Part shown: positions 1 through 6,690 of the stretch, piece after piece
Numbering within the stretch: position 1 is the stretch's first letter
Layout of the letters: each line of letters begins with the position of its first letter
DNA from: JAPHSX01 sp039714395
GTDB lineage: Bacteria > Pseudomonadota > Gammaproteobacteria > Thiohalomonadales > Thiohalomonadaceae
NCBI GenBank assembly: GCA_039714395.1
Contig: JBDLJH010000015.1
Span: forward strand, 1-64,000
Direction of reading: 5' to 3'
DNA: 64,000 bases
The notes under the pieces: generated by a model
What the model was told of the DNA's origin: nothing
What the model saw: only the letters and a program-made list of their open reading frames with translations
The model's database searches: none
Made by a program: the position numbers and the translations under genes

Positions 1-102
1 GCTCAAGTATTCGTAACTGACCGGTGCATACCTTTTTTAAGTATAGGAGTTAGTCTCTACCTCAACTTATATGGATATGGGATACCGAATAACTATAAAT
101 AG
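1..102 (+). CDS. C-terminal end of a cassette protein (partial)
   Basis: Frame 1 is open from the window edge to TAG at 100-102, giving about 33 residues ending in GYGIPNNYK. The stop falls just inside the R'' arm of the first attC, as the stops of the following cassette genes also do. This position, rather than the composition, is the argument that it is the tail of a real cassette gene. No family can be named from the fragment. Confidence 0.4.
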   Translation, partial: AQVFVTDRCIPFLSIGVSLYLNLYGYGIPNNYK

Positions 103-194
103 CTCAAGCCGACCCGTCTCCGCGGCACTTGTTTTGTGCAAAATAGCACAAAAGCAAGTGCCGCTACGTCGGTCGGCTTAGCATAGCGTTAGCT
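87..194 (+). repeat. attC recombination site 1
   Basis: The R'' arm is GAATAAC (87-93) and the R' arm GTTAGCT (188-194). Between them, the 13-mer at 102-114 (GCTCAAGCCGACC) pairs with GGTCGGCTTAGC except for one unpaired base, the extrahelical base typical of attC L boxes. A second stem pairs GCGGCACTTG with CAAGTGCCGC, and a third pairs TTTTGTGC with GCACAAAA. Recombination is expected between G188 and T189. Confidence 0.85.
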
Positions 195-340
195 GTAAAA
201 AGAGAATAATTTATTAAGCAGTAGTAAATGAATCACCAGATTCAAAGTCGTGCCATAAAGGTGGCTCATTGATCTACAGCGCCATCCTGAAGGTGCAACA
301 AGGAAGCAAAAGGTGTAACGTCGGTTAAAGGAAGGGGTAA

Positions 341-520
341 ATGGAGAGTTCAGTGAAAGAGTTATCACACAATCAAAATCAGTTAAGTCTGGTGGCACGG
401 AAAGGCCACACCACTTCTTACACGTCATCAGCTAACAAGGCGCTCAAACCGACCCGCTTCCGCGGCACATGTTTTGTGCAAAATCGCACAAAACAAGCAC
501 CGCTACAGCGGTCGGTTTAG
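341..520 (+). CDS. Small cassette ORF, 59 aa, unknown
   Basis: The ATG at 341 has a good ribosome-binding site (GGAAGGGG, about 5 bases upstream). The ORF reads through the attC: residues 1-30 are cassette-specific, and the last 28 or so are the translation of the attC hairpin (ending APLQRSV). It is the best plus-strand gene candidate in this 340-bp cassette. A minus-strand frame of 79 codons (428 down to 189) also fills the cassette, but has the opposite orientation to its neighbours. No homology is recognised, and the cassette may instead be non-coding. Confidence 0.3.
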   Translation: MESSVKELSHNQNQLSLVARKGHTTSYTSSANKALKPTRFRGTCFVQNRTKQAPLQRSV

Positions 521-534
521 CTGAAACGTTGAAT
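430..534 (+). repeat. attC recombination site 2
   Basis: R'' is AGCTAAC (430-436) and R' is GTTGAAT (528-534), which matches the GTTRRRY consensus. The body is about 90% identical to the sites at 87-194 and 871-975: CTCAAACCGACC pairs with GGTCGGTTTAG with one unpaired base, and the inner stem pairs TTTTGTGC with GCACAAAA. R'' is the exact reverse complement of the cassette's left-end heptamer at 188-194. Confidence 0.9.
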
Positions 535-540
535 TCCATA

Positions 541-888
541 GTGCATATAAAACAAAAACATATACGTATTGCTTTAATCGTCGTTGGTATGGGGTCGTTA
601 ATGTTCTGGTGCTTTCTTTCCTTTGTTGCACACGCCTGGATGCAAATACCAAAAGACAGAGTTCTGATTGATATAACCATATTTATAGCTGCACCATTTT
701 TGGGGTGGTTTGCGTGGCAGGGTTCTAATGTAGCCAGTAGATCTTTATACGTGGCAAATTTATTTATTTTATGGCTTCCGCCGTGGGCTATTATGCCCTT
801 CTTATATATAACATTTACCACACTTGTAATATTGGTTGCTTGGTGTCTTCTATGGTATATGGAATCAAGAATCCAACAAGGCGCTTAA
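541..888 (+). CDS. Cassette-encoded small membrane protein
   Basis: This 115-residue protein starts at GTG 541, seven bases after the attC 2 R' arm; the in-frame ATG at 589 is the alternative. The same frame is open upstream to an ATG at 469, but that part is attC sequence, so I place the start inside the cassette. Three to four hydrophobic segments are visible: a first near the N-terminus (IALIVVGMGSLMFWCFLSF), one around ITIFIAAPFLGWFAW, and a long C-terminal hydrophobic stretch that could be two helices. TAA at 886-888 lies in the next attC. It is AT-rich compared with the chromosome. No family is recognised, and no strong ribosome-binding site is seen. Confidence 0.6.
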   Translation: MHIKQKHIRIALIVVGMGSLMFWCFLSFVAHAWMQIPKDRVLIDITIFIAAPFLGWFAWQGSNVASRSLYVANLFILWLPPWAIMPFLYITFTTLVILVAWCLLWYMESRIQQGA

Positions 889-975
889 ACCGACCCACTT
901 CCGCGGCACATGTTTTGTGCAAAATTCGCACAAAACAAGCACCGCTCCAGCGGTCGGTTTAGCTCTGCGTTAGAT
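871..975 (+). repeat. attC recombination site 3
   Basis: R'' is ATCCAAC (871-877) and R' is GTTAGAT (969-975). The body matches attC 2 almost base for base: CTTAAACCGACC pairs with GGTCGGTTTAG, and the inner stem pairs TTTTGTGC with GCACAAAA. The stop codon of the upstream cassette gene lies inside its left arm. Confidence 0.9.
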
Positions 976-992
976 TTTATAAAGCCCATAAC

Positions 993-1268
993 ATGAATAA
1001 AAAGGAAGCGGCCAAACGTAAGCGAAGGAAGAAAGAAAGATGGGTGAATTATTTACTCATTTTTGGTATTGCAGCAGTAATTATGCTCGTTTGGTCATAT
1101 TACTTATTTACAACCAATGGTGGTTGCAGCTATGGCGGTTCCAAGCTATCAATACTATTTGCGCCAATGTGCCACTATTTTGGTGCAAAAGGTGCTGCTT
1201 TTATCCCACTCACATTAAGCGTATTGTTTAGTCATCAAGCATGGAGTACTTACAAGGGTGGCAAATAA
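993..1268 (+). CDS. Cassette-encoded small membrane protein
   Basis: A 91-residue protein whose ATG is 17 bases after the attC 3 R' arm and whose TAA abuts the next R'' heptamer (1269-1275), so it fills its cassette exactly. The N-terminus is strongly basic (KKEAAKRKRRKKER). A membrane segment follows at about residues 18-40 (YLLIFGIAAVIMLVWSYYLF) and a second hydrophobic stretch at about 53-80. Two cysteines (GGCSYGG and PMCHYF) lie between the hydrophobic regions. The basic N-terminus suggests it faces the cytoplasm. No known family is recognised. Confidence 0.65.
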   Translation: MNKKEAAKRKRRKKERWVNYLLIFGIAAVIMLVWSYYLFTTNGGCSYGGSKLSILFAPMCHYFGAKGAAFIPLTLSVLFSHQAWSTYKGGK

Positions 1269-1289
1269 ATCTAACAATCAGTTCAAGGA
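1269..1289 (+). repeat. Half attC site closing the cassette array
   Basis: ATCTAAC (1269-1275) is the exact complement of this cassette's left-end heptamer at 969-975, and CAGTTCAAG continues like an L'' arm. No matching L' and R' arms follow before the next gene, so the site has lost its right half. The junction is with the REP-like sequence that follows. Confidence 0.65.
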
Positions 1290-1322
1290 AACAATGGGGT
1301 CAGGTCTTTCCATGCAACATTG
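1290..1322 (+). repeat. REP/RAYT-like palindromic remnant
   Basis: The sequence has CAATG and CATTG inverted ends around GGGGTCAGGTCTTTCC. From memory, the GGGGTCAGGTCTT core resembles palindromic elements mobilised by IS200-like REP-associated transposases in gammaproteobacteria. It sits exactly where the fourth attC is interrupted. No transposase is present. The family assignment rests on recollection. Confidence 0.35.
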
Positions 1323-1342
1323 GATTTCCTATGAAGTAATAA

Positions 1343-2614
1343 TTAAAGATTACCAACAATACGTTCGGCATCACGTTTTGCATTACCCAAACAACTGGTG
1401 GCACCAGGCGATGGTGTCATGTTGAAAAGAATGCCGTTACCGGGATCAATCTGTGCCTCACCCAGATGTAGCAGCTGTTTCTGTTTATCGATCATCACCG
1501 GACGGATGCCACCGATGCCACTGGCAAAGCGTAGCTGCTGCAACTGTAACGATGGAGTAATCTTACGGGCCTCTTTCAGAAACAGTCGTCGACCAAGCCC
1601 CGGTACCTCGTAGAGCATATTTCGCAGCATGTAGGCACGCAGCTCCGGCTCACTCAACAGGCCGCCCATCACCTTTAGCACCGCTAACTCCGGTTTGGTC
1701 ACCTGCAGAAACTGTGGCAGGCTATTCCAGTGATAACGTTCCAGCAGCGGCAACACCAGTGCCGTTGGACCAAAGCGTGTCATCTCCGGTTGCAGGATGT
1801 CCGGGTCACCATGCACCGCGGCGAAGGGAAGTTTGTCGCTCTGCACCGTATATACTTTGCCGTTAAGCATTTGCGGTGCGTAGTAAAAGTTGCCCGCCAC
1901 CGGCAGGCAGGCATACTCCTTGCCGTAGCCCATCTTGTGGGCAAACAACAGACTATGGCCACCGGCAGAGACCACCACCGTGCGGCTGTGCAATACCTCG
2001 TCGCCTGTATCGATAAGAAACCCCTGCTCCTCCTGATGGATGGCACGCACGGCAGTATTAAGACGCAACTGGTATTCAGGTTGTAGATGCTGTGCCTGTG
2101 CGGCAAAAGAGAGGGCGAGGCGCTGAAAGTCGGCCGCGCTATAGTGGTCTTGCACGGCCATCGCCAGTACCGGCTCCTTTCGTCCCCGCATCACCATCGG
2201 TTCAATGGAGGTGATGCCCTCACCATCCAGCAGCTCTATTTCAGGAAAGCCGTCTCTGAAGGTGTCAAAACGGGTAGCCAGTTTCTCGCACTCTTGCTCA
2301 CCCACCGCCAAGACCATTTTTGGAAATTTGTAAATCAGTTTGTCACGCTCGGCCTCGGGCAGGGCCTGTGCATAGGCCACCACCATCTGTGCGGTCTGTT
2401 TGACCTGTAGCGCCTTATCCAGGGTGTAATTGGTCTCTATATCACCACAGTGCAGGGTCTGGCTGTTATTGCTGCCATGAGAGTTGACGGTGGCCAGTGA
2501 CGAATATTTCTCCAGCAGTACCACCTTGCCCACATCACCTCGCCTCGCCAGCTCATAGAGCAAGGCGGTACCGGAGATACCTCCGCCAACAATGGCAATG
2601 TCAATTTGTCTCAT
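1343..2614 (-). CDS. mqo: Malate:quinone oxidoreductase, epsilon-type (FAD-dependent)
   Basis: A 423-residue flavoprotein of the DAO superfamily. The FAD-binding GGGISGTALLYELA motif is at the N-terminus. NSQTLHCGDIETNYT (about residues 50-64) and the C-terminal TPSPGATSCLGNA resemble the malate:quinone oxidoreductases of Helicobacter/Campylobacter more than the classical E. coli Mqo. The enzyme would oxidise malate to oxaloacetate and reduce membrane quinone. It is isolated at the end of the minus-strand block, with a small hairpin just upstream of its start. A related DAO enzyme such as 2-hydroxyglutarate oxidase is the main alternative, because substrate choice cannot be read directly. It adjoins the integron edge but has ordinary core composition. 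Confidence 0.72.
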   Translation of the reverse strand: MRQIDIAIVGGGISGTALLYELARRGDVGKVVLLEKYSSLATVNSHGSNNSQTLHCGDIETNYTLDKALQVKQTAQMVVAYAQALPEAERDKLIYKFPKMVLAVGEQECEKLATRFDTFRDGFPEIELLDGEGITSIEPMVMRGRKEPVLAMAVQDHYSAADFQRLALSFAAQAQHLQPEYQLRLNTAVRAIHQEEQGFLIDTGDEVLHSRTVVVSAGGHSLLFAHKMGYGKEYACLPVAGNFYYAPQMLNGKVYTVQSDKLPFAAVHGDPDILQPEMTRFGPTALVLPLLERYHWNSLPQFLQVTKPELAVLKVMGGLLSEPELRAYMLRNMLYEVPGLGRRLFLKEARKITPSLQLQQLRFASGIGGIRPVMIDKQKQLLHLGEAQIDPGNGILFNMTPSPGATSCLGNAKRDAERIVGNL

Positions 2615-2630
2615 ACGCGAGTTCCGTTCC

Positions 2631-2650
2631 TCCTATACAGAAGTATAGGA
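2631..2650 (-). promoter_or_regulatory. Inverted repeat overlapping the mqo leader
   Basis: TCCTATAC-AGAA-GTATAGGA is a perfect 8-bp inverted repeat 17 bases upstream of the mqo start. In mRNA sense the second arm ends in GTATAGGA and runs directly into GGAAC, so half of an AGGAGG purine tract would be paired in the stem. It could be a repressor operator or an RNA hairpin that limits ribosome access. There is no U-tract for a terminator. Confidence 0.4.
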
Positions 2651-2710
2651 AATGGCGATGATGCGTCTTCTGATTAAGGGAGTAACCCGCCCTTACAGAG
2701 TGTAATGGTG

Positions 2711-4372
2711 TCAGCTGCGCCCTTCGGGCCAGTTGGAGATGATAATGACGCCACCGAGGATGCCCAGCGCCCAGCTACCTAATGGCATGCCATAGGCCAA
2801 ACGCGCAGGGGCGTAACCGTCCAGGCCCAGCAGCAGGGCGGCACTGACAATCAGTGAGCCACCGAGGATGGCGAAGAATGTCCGCTGGTTGGCACGACGG
2901 ATCTCCTGGCGGATCTGCTGCAGCGACTCGCTGTTGCTCTTCACCTCAAGGGTGCCGTTTTTCGCCTGGTGCAGCACATCGTGGATCAATGAAGGGAGCT
3001 CAGGCAGCTTCTCGCCCCACTGCGGAGCGTTCTGTTTAAGGCGGTTAACGAAGGCACGCGGGCCAACCTGTTCGCTCATCCAGCGCTCCAGGAAAGGCTT
3101 GGCGGTTTGCCAGAGATCCAGCTCCGGGTAGATCTGCCGACCCAGCCCTTCGATATTGAGCAGCGTCTTCTGTAGCAGCACCAGCTGCGGCTGCACCTCC
3201 ATGTTGAAGCGACGGGCCGTCTGAAACAGGCGCAGCAACAGGTGGCCAAAAGAGATCTCCGCCAGTGGCCGTTCAAAGATCGGCTCGCAAACGGTGCGAA
3301 TCGCCGCCTCAAACTCATCGACACGGGTATCACCCGGCACCCAGCCCGACTCCACGTGTAACTCAGCGACACGATGGTAGTCGCGCTTAAAGAAGGCAAG
3401 GAGGTTCTCGGCGAGGTAACGCTGATCCTCGTGATTGAGGGTGCCGACGATACCGAAGTCGACCGCCATATACTGTCCCTCGGGCGAAACAAAGATGTTG
3501 CCCGGATGCATGTCGGCATGGAAGAAGTTATGACGGAACACCTGGGTGAAGAAGATCTCCACGCCGCGTGCTGAAAGTGCCTTAAGGTCGATACCGGCAT
3601 CGCGGATCGCCTGCATATTGCCGATGGGAATACCGCTGAGACGCTCCATCACCATCACGCTCTTGCGACAGTGGGGCCAGTAGACCTCCGGCACATAGAG
3701 CAGGTCAGAGCCCTGAAAATTACGGCGAATCTGTGTCGCGGAGGCGGCCTCACGCATCAGATCCAGCTCATCAATCAGCGTCTTCTCAAACTCTGCCACC
3801 ACCTCCAGCGGACGCAGGCGGCGGCCTTCTGACCAGTAGTGCTGCAGCTTATCGGCAATAATATAGAGCAGCCCGATATCACGGCGTATCACCGGCTCAA
3901 TGTCGGGGCGTAGCACCTTCACTACCACCTCGGTGCCGTCGAGTAGCCTGGCGGTGTGTACCTGGGCGATGGAGGCGGAGGCCAGCGGGGTCTCGTCGAA
4001 CTCGGCGAAGACCTCACTTAGCGGTTGCCGGTAGGCCTTTTCAATAATGGCGACGGCGACACTTCCGGGGAAGGGGGGCACACGATCCTGAAGTTTTGCC
4101 AGCTCTTCGGCGAGATCGTCGGGCAACAGGTCGCGGCGGGTGGAGAGGATCTGTCCGAACTTAACGAAGATTGGGCCCAGGTCTTCGAGGGTACGGCGGA
4201 TACGCACACCACGCCCCACCTCTTTGTTATGCAGTAGACGCCACCACATAACCCAGCGCAGAAAACGTAGCGGGCGGAACAGGTGGCTGGCGAGGATTAG
4301 ATCATCCAGACCATGACGCATCAGCGTCCAACTAATGTAGATCAGGCGCGTGGCCTGGCCGGGACGGATCAC
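2711..4372 (-). CDS. ubiB: Ubiquinone biosynthesis ATPase/kinase-like protein UbiB
   Basis: A 553-residue ABC1/ADCK-family protein. LGPIFVKFGQILSTR carries the KxGQ motif (about residues 65-80), ASIAQVH forms the alanine-rich nucleotide loop, and NFFHADMHPGNIF the catalytic loop. Two C-terminal hydrophobic helices (near 500-525 and 530-550) anchor it in the inner membrane. UbiB is an ATPase needed for coenzyme Q synthesis. The start is GTG at 4372, preceded by GGAG at a good distance. It follows ubiE, ubiJ and an EF-hand gene on the same strand, the usual ubiE-ubiJ-ubiB order with one insertion. Confidence 0.95.
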   Translation of the reverse strand: MIRPGQATRLIYISWTLMRHGLDDLILASHLFRPLRFLRWVMWWRLLHNKEVGRGVRIRRTLEDLGPIFVKFGQILSTRRDLLPDDLAEELAKLQDRVPPFPGSVAVAIIEKAYRQPLSEVFAEFDETPLASASIAQVHTARLLDGTEVVVKVLRPDIEPVIRRDIGLLYIIADKLQHYWSEGRRLRPLEVVAEFEKTLIDELDLMREAASATQIRRNFQGSDLLYVPEVYWPHCRKSVMVMERLSGIPIGNMQAIRDAGIDLKALSARGVEIFFTQVFRHNFFHADMHPGNIFVSPEGQYMAVDFGIVGTLNHEDQRYLAENLLAFFKRDYHRVAELHVESGWVPGDTRVDEFEAAIRTVCEPIFERPLAEISFGHLLLRLFQTARRFNMEVQPQLVLLQKTLLNIEGLGRQIYPELDLWQTAKPFLERWMSEQVGPRAFVNRLKQNAPQWGEKLPELPSLIHDVLHQAKNGTLEVKSNSESLQQIRQEIRRANQRTFFAILGGSLIVSAALLLGLDGYAPARLAYGMPLGSWALGILGGVIIISNWPEGRS

Positions 4373-4395
4373 CGTGTTACTCCCCTTAGCCCGAA

Positions 4396-4710
4396 TTACT
4401 CGGCTGTTTTGTTATTCGTATCGCTGGCCGGTGCTTTGATGCCGCGAAGTTTATTCATCTTCAGTTTGGCCGCCTTGGCTTCACCTGCACTGATATAGCC
4501 ATCTTTGGTAGTGTCGATGAACTTAAAACGCTTTTTTACCTTCTTCAGTTCGACATCCATGTATTCCTGCTGGCTGATAAAGCCGTCGCGGTCCAGATCA
4601 TAACTTAAGAACCAGCGCTCCCCCTGCTTACGCTGCTTCTCCTCATCACTAAGGGCAAACGTTGTCGTAGTGACAAACACAGAAAAAAACAGTAACCACC
4701 ATTTGGTCAT
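4396..4710 (-). CDS. Exported EF-hand calcium-binding protein
   Basis: A 104-residue protein with an N-terminal signal sequence (WWLLFFSVFVTTTTFA) and two EF-hand loops, DLDRDGFISQQE (about residues 39-50) and DTTKDGYISAGE (about 66-77). Both keep the Asp/Glu ligands and central glycine expected for Ca2+. The C-terminus is basic and low complexity. It is probably periplasmic. It lies between ubiJ and ubiB with short gaps (12 and 23 bases), so it is likely co-transcribed with ubiquinone genes, although nothing ties it to that pathway. The exact role is unknown. Confidence 0.8.
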   Translation of the reverse strand: MTKWWLLFFSVFVTTTTFALSDEEKQRKQGERWFLSYDLDRDGFISQQEYMDVELKKVKKRFKFIDTTKDGYISAGEAKAAKLKMNKLRGIKAPASDTNNKTAE

Positions 4711-4722
4711 AGCGTTATCTCT

Positions 4723-5352
4723 TTACTCTTCTACGATCTTTTTTGACAGCCGTTTTACCCGCGCCTCGATGCGATCTACACCGCCGCGCAGGTTATCGAC
4801 GCCCTGAATAAATTCCTCAACCTCCCACTCTACCGGCAGGGTATCGTTCTCCTCCTGCAGGTAGTCGGCGGTATCCCGGCCAAGGTGGTCGGCACTACGT
4901 TGGCCCCAGGCAAACAGGCCACGCATGCTGTTACCAATCTGGTGGGCAATGATATCGCCGGTAAGGCGCGACAGGTGCTCCTCCCAGTCAATATCCAGCT
5001 TCTCGAATACGCGCTGGATCTGCTGGCCCAGCTCCACATCACCCTCTATCTCTACCTCGCCACTGAACATCCCCTCGCCGGCGCGTCCGCTGCTCATGCG
5101 CAGCAGGGCAAAGGGGGCACCACGCAGGGTGGTGTCGATGTCACCATCGTAGTCACCCATCAGGCGCAGTTTGCCCTCAGCCGTGGGTTGTAGAGTAAGG
5201 GTGATACCGGTGCCGCGAAGCTCGACGGCGATAACGCGGCCCTGAAGGCGGGTCAGACGCGCTCCGGTTTTGGGATCGAGGGCAAGGGCGGCGTTAAGGG
5301 CCTGCTCCAGCACCGCCAGGGCGGCAACGTCGATCATGAAGCCGCCACTCAT
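4723..5352 (-). CDS. ubiJ: Ubiquinone biosynthesis accessory factor UbiJ (SCP2 domain)
   Basis: A 209-residue protein with an N-terminal SCP2-like lipid-binding domain (residues about 20-120, including RLMGDYDGDIDTTLRG) and a C-terminal region ending in a charged helix (RIEARVKRLSKKIVEE). UbiJ organises the soluble Ubi complex and presents polyprenyl intermediates to it. It starts 2 bases after the ubiE stop, indicating translational coupling. The Met at residue 6 is an alternative start. Size and position match the family. Confidence 0.9.
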   Translation of the reverse strand: MSGGFMIDVAALAVLEQALNAALALDPKTGARLTRLQGRVIAVELRGTGITLTLQPTAEGKLRLMGDYDGDIDTTLRGAPFALLRMSSGRAGEGMFSGEVEIEGDVELGQQIQRVFEKLDIDWEEHLSRLTGDIIAHQIGNSMRGLFAWGQRSADHLGRDTADYLQEENDTLPVEWEVEEFIQGVDNLRGGVDRIEARVKRLSKKIVEE

Positions 5353-5354
5353 TG

Positions 5355-6125
5355 TTAGAACTTGTAGCCGCGATGCAGGGCGACGATGCCGCCGGTCAGG
5401 TTGTGATAGTCGCAGCGTTCGAAACCGACCGCCTCCATCATCCCCTTGAGGGTCTCCTGGTCAGGGTGCATGCGAATCGACTCGGCCAGATATTTGTAGC
5501 TCTCGGAGTCATTGGCCACCAGCTTGCCCATCATCGGTAGCAGCTTAAAAGAGTACTGATCATAAATGGCGCTCAGTCCGGCATTGTCCGGCTTGGAGAA
5601 CTCCAGCACCAGCAGACGGCCACCTGGCTTGAGGATGCGGAACATGGAGGCGATCGCCTTGTCCTTGTCGGTGACATTGCGCAGGCCAAAGGCGATGGTG
5701 ATGAGGTCGAAGGTGTTCTCGGGGAAGGGCAGGCTCTCGGCGTTGGCCTGTGCGTAGCGGACATTGCCCACAATACCGCGATCGATAAGGCGCGAACGGC
5801 CGACCTTGAGCATCGAGTCGTTGATATCGGCCAGAACCACTTCACCCTCGGAACCAACGATTTCACTGAATTTAGCAGCAAGATCGCCAGTTCCACCGGC
5901 AATATCGAGTACTTTCCAGCCGCGGCGTACGCCGCTCTTCTCAATGGTAAAGCGCTTCCACAGGCGGTGAATACCGAGCGACATTAAATCATTCATCAGG
6001 TCGTATTTGGCGGCTACCGAGTGAAATACGTCTGCCACCTTGCCCGCCTTCTCTCCTGTCGCTACCTGCTCGAAACCGAAGTGGGTCTGGGTCGTATCCT
6101 GTTTGTCCTGATTATTTTCGTTCAC
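5355..6125 (-). CDS. ubiE: Ubiquinone/menaquinone methyltransferase UbiE
   Basis: A SAM-dependent C-methyltransferase for demethylmenaquinol and 2-methoxy-6-polyprenyl-benzoquinol. HFGFEQVA and FHSVAAKYDLMNDLMS near the N-terminus, the SAM motif VLDIAGGTGDLAAKF, and the C-terminal LTGGIVALHRGYKF match E. coli UbiE closely. I choose GTG at 6125 because AGGAAAA lies 3-9 bases upstream and it gives a normal 256-residue protein. An ATG at 6155 would add ten residues with a poorer site. It is the first gene of the ubiE-ubiJ-EF-hand-ubiB unit. Confidence 0.95.
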   Translation of the reverse strand: MNENNQDKQDTTQTHFGFEQVATGEKAGKVADVFHSVAAKYDLMNDLMSLGIHRLWKRFTIEKSGVRRGWKVLDIAGGTGDLAAKFSEIVGSEGEVVLADINDSMLKVGRSRLIDRGIVGNVRYAQANAESLPFPENTFDLITIAFGLRNVTDKDKAIASMFRILKPGGRLLVLEFSKPDNAGLSAIYDQYSFKLLPMMGKLVANDSESYKYLAESIRMHPDQETLKGMMEAVGFERCDYHNLTGGIVALHRGYKF

Positions 6126-6220
6126 GTGTTTTCCTGTGGTGTAACTATCCAGCATTCATCTTTTGCCCGATTACGGCGTAATGGAACAAAATCTAAACAC
6201 GCTGAACAGTAACACTAAAT

Positions 6221-6583
6221 TTATGCCTTGCGCTGGTGGCCGGCGGCCTCCAGTCGATCCAGATAATCTTGCCAGTATTTCTCATAATTTACACCTAGAT
6301 TGTACAGGGTATCCCAGGCGTAGATGCCGCTTTCATGGCCATCATCAAAGCTCGGCTGGATGGCGTAGGTGCCCACCTGTTCGATCTTTTCGATATTTAC
6401 CTCCTCCTTTCCCAGCTGTAGCACCTCCTGACCCGGACCGTGGCCCTGCACCTCGGCAGAAGGGGAGTTAACACGCAGGTACTCGCAGGGCAGGTCGAAG
6501 CGTGCGCCATCGTCAAAGGCGATCTCCAGGCTGCGTTTTTGCTTGTGCAGGGTGATCTCGGTCGGTATGTGTTTGTTGCTCAT
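6221..6583 (-). CDS. DUF971 protein (gamma-butyrobetaine hydroxylase N-domain-like)
   Basis: A 120-residue single-domain protein with the DUF971 pattern: FDDGARFDLPCEYLRV, then GTYAIQPSFDDGHESGIYAW and a C-terminal YWQDYLDRLEAAG. The domain is also found at the N-terminus of gamma-butyrobetaine hydroxylase and is linked to iron-sulfur cluster carriers in some systems. It has no assigned enzymatic role here. GAGGT is 6 bases before the ATG at 6583, which is preferred over an ATG 12 bases upstream. It lies between hslU and ubiE, as in many gammaproteobacteria. Confidence 0.85.
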   Translation of the reverse strand: MSNKHIPTEITLHKQKRSLEIAFDDGARFDLPCEYLRVNSPSAEVQGHGPGQEVLQLGKEEVNIEKIEQVGTYAIQPSFDDGHESGIYAWDTLYNLGVNYEKYWQDYLDRLEAAGHQRKA

Positions 6584-6600
6584 GGTGTACCTCATTACAG

Positions 6601-6621
6601 GTTAGCTATTTGATAGCTAAC
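6601..6621. repeat. Perfect 9-bp inverted repeat between hslU and the DUF971 gene
   Basis: GTTAGCTAT-TTG-ATAGCTAAC is an AT-rich palindrome 17 bases upstream of the DUF971 start and 70 bases after the hslU stop. It has no T-tract in either direction, so it is more likely an operator or RNA-processing stem than a terminator. Confidence 0.35.
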
Positions 6622-6690
6622 AAGTGGTGTTCAGTCGGGGCAGATTCAATCCGCAGGGAAGTGCGGATATTACCCTGGCTCCGCGCTCGG

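Larger units (their letters stand above)
1..1290 (+). mobile_element. End of an integron gene-cassette array
   Basis: Three near-identical sites of about 105 bp with all hallmarks of attC, plus a fourth half site, punctuate short AT-rich ORFs that all read rightwards. The left-end R' heptamer of each cassette pairs with the R'' heptamer of its own attC: GTTAGCT (188-194) with AGCTAAC (430-436), exact; GTTGAAT (528-534) with ATCCAAC (871-877), one mismatch; GTTAGAT (969-975) with ATCTAAC (1269-1275), exact. This is what is expected if each cassette was once a circle. Cassettes run 189-528 (340 bp), 529-969 (441 bp) and 970 onward (truncated). The integrase and attI should lie left of the window. 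The homogeneous attC sites suggest a sedentary chromosomal array rather than a mobile class 1 integron. Confidence 0.88.

Noticed and set aside
189..430. A group IIC-attC intron fragment
   Set aside because: These introns target attC sites, so I looked. No intron 5' end (GTGCG-type), domain V hairpin or reverse-transcriptase motif is visible, and the cassette boundaries are exact without it.
444..821. A 125-codon minus-strand frame in the integron array
   Set aside because: It crosses an attC and runs against the cassette gene at 541-888, which has the expected orientation and cassette boundaries.
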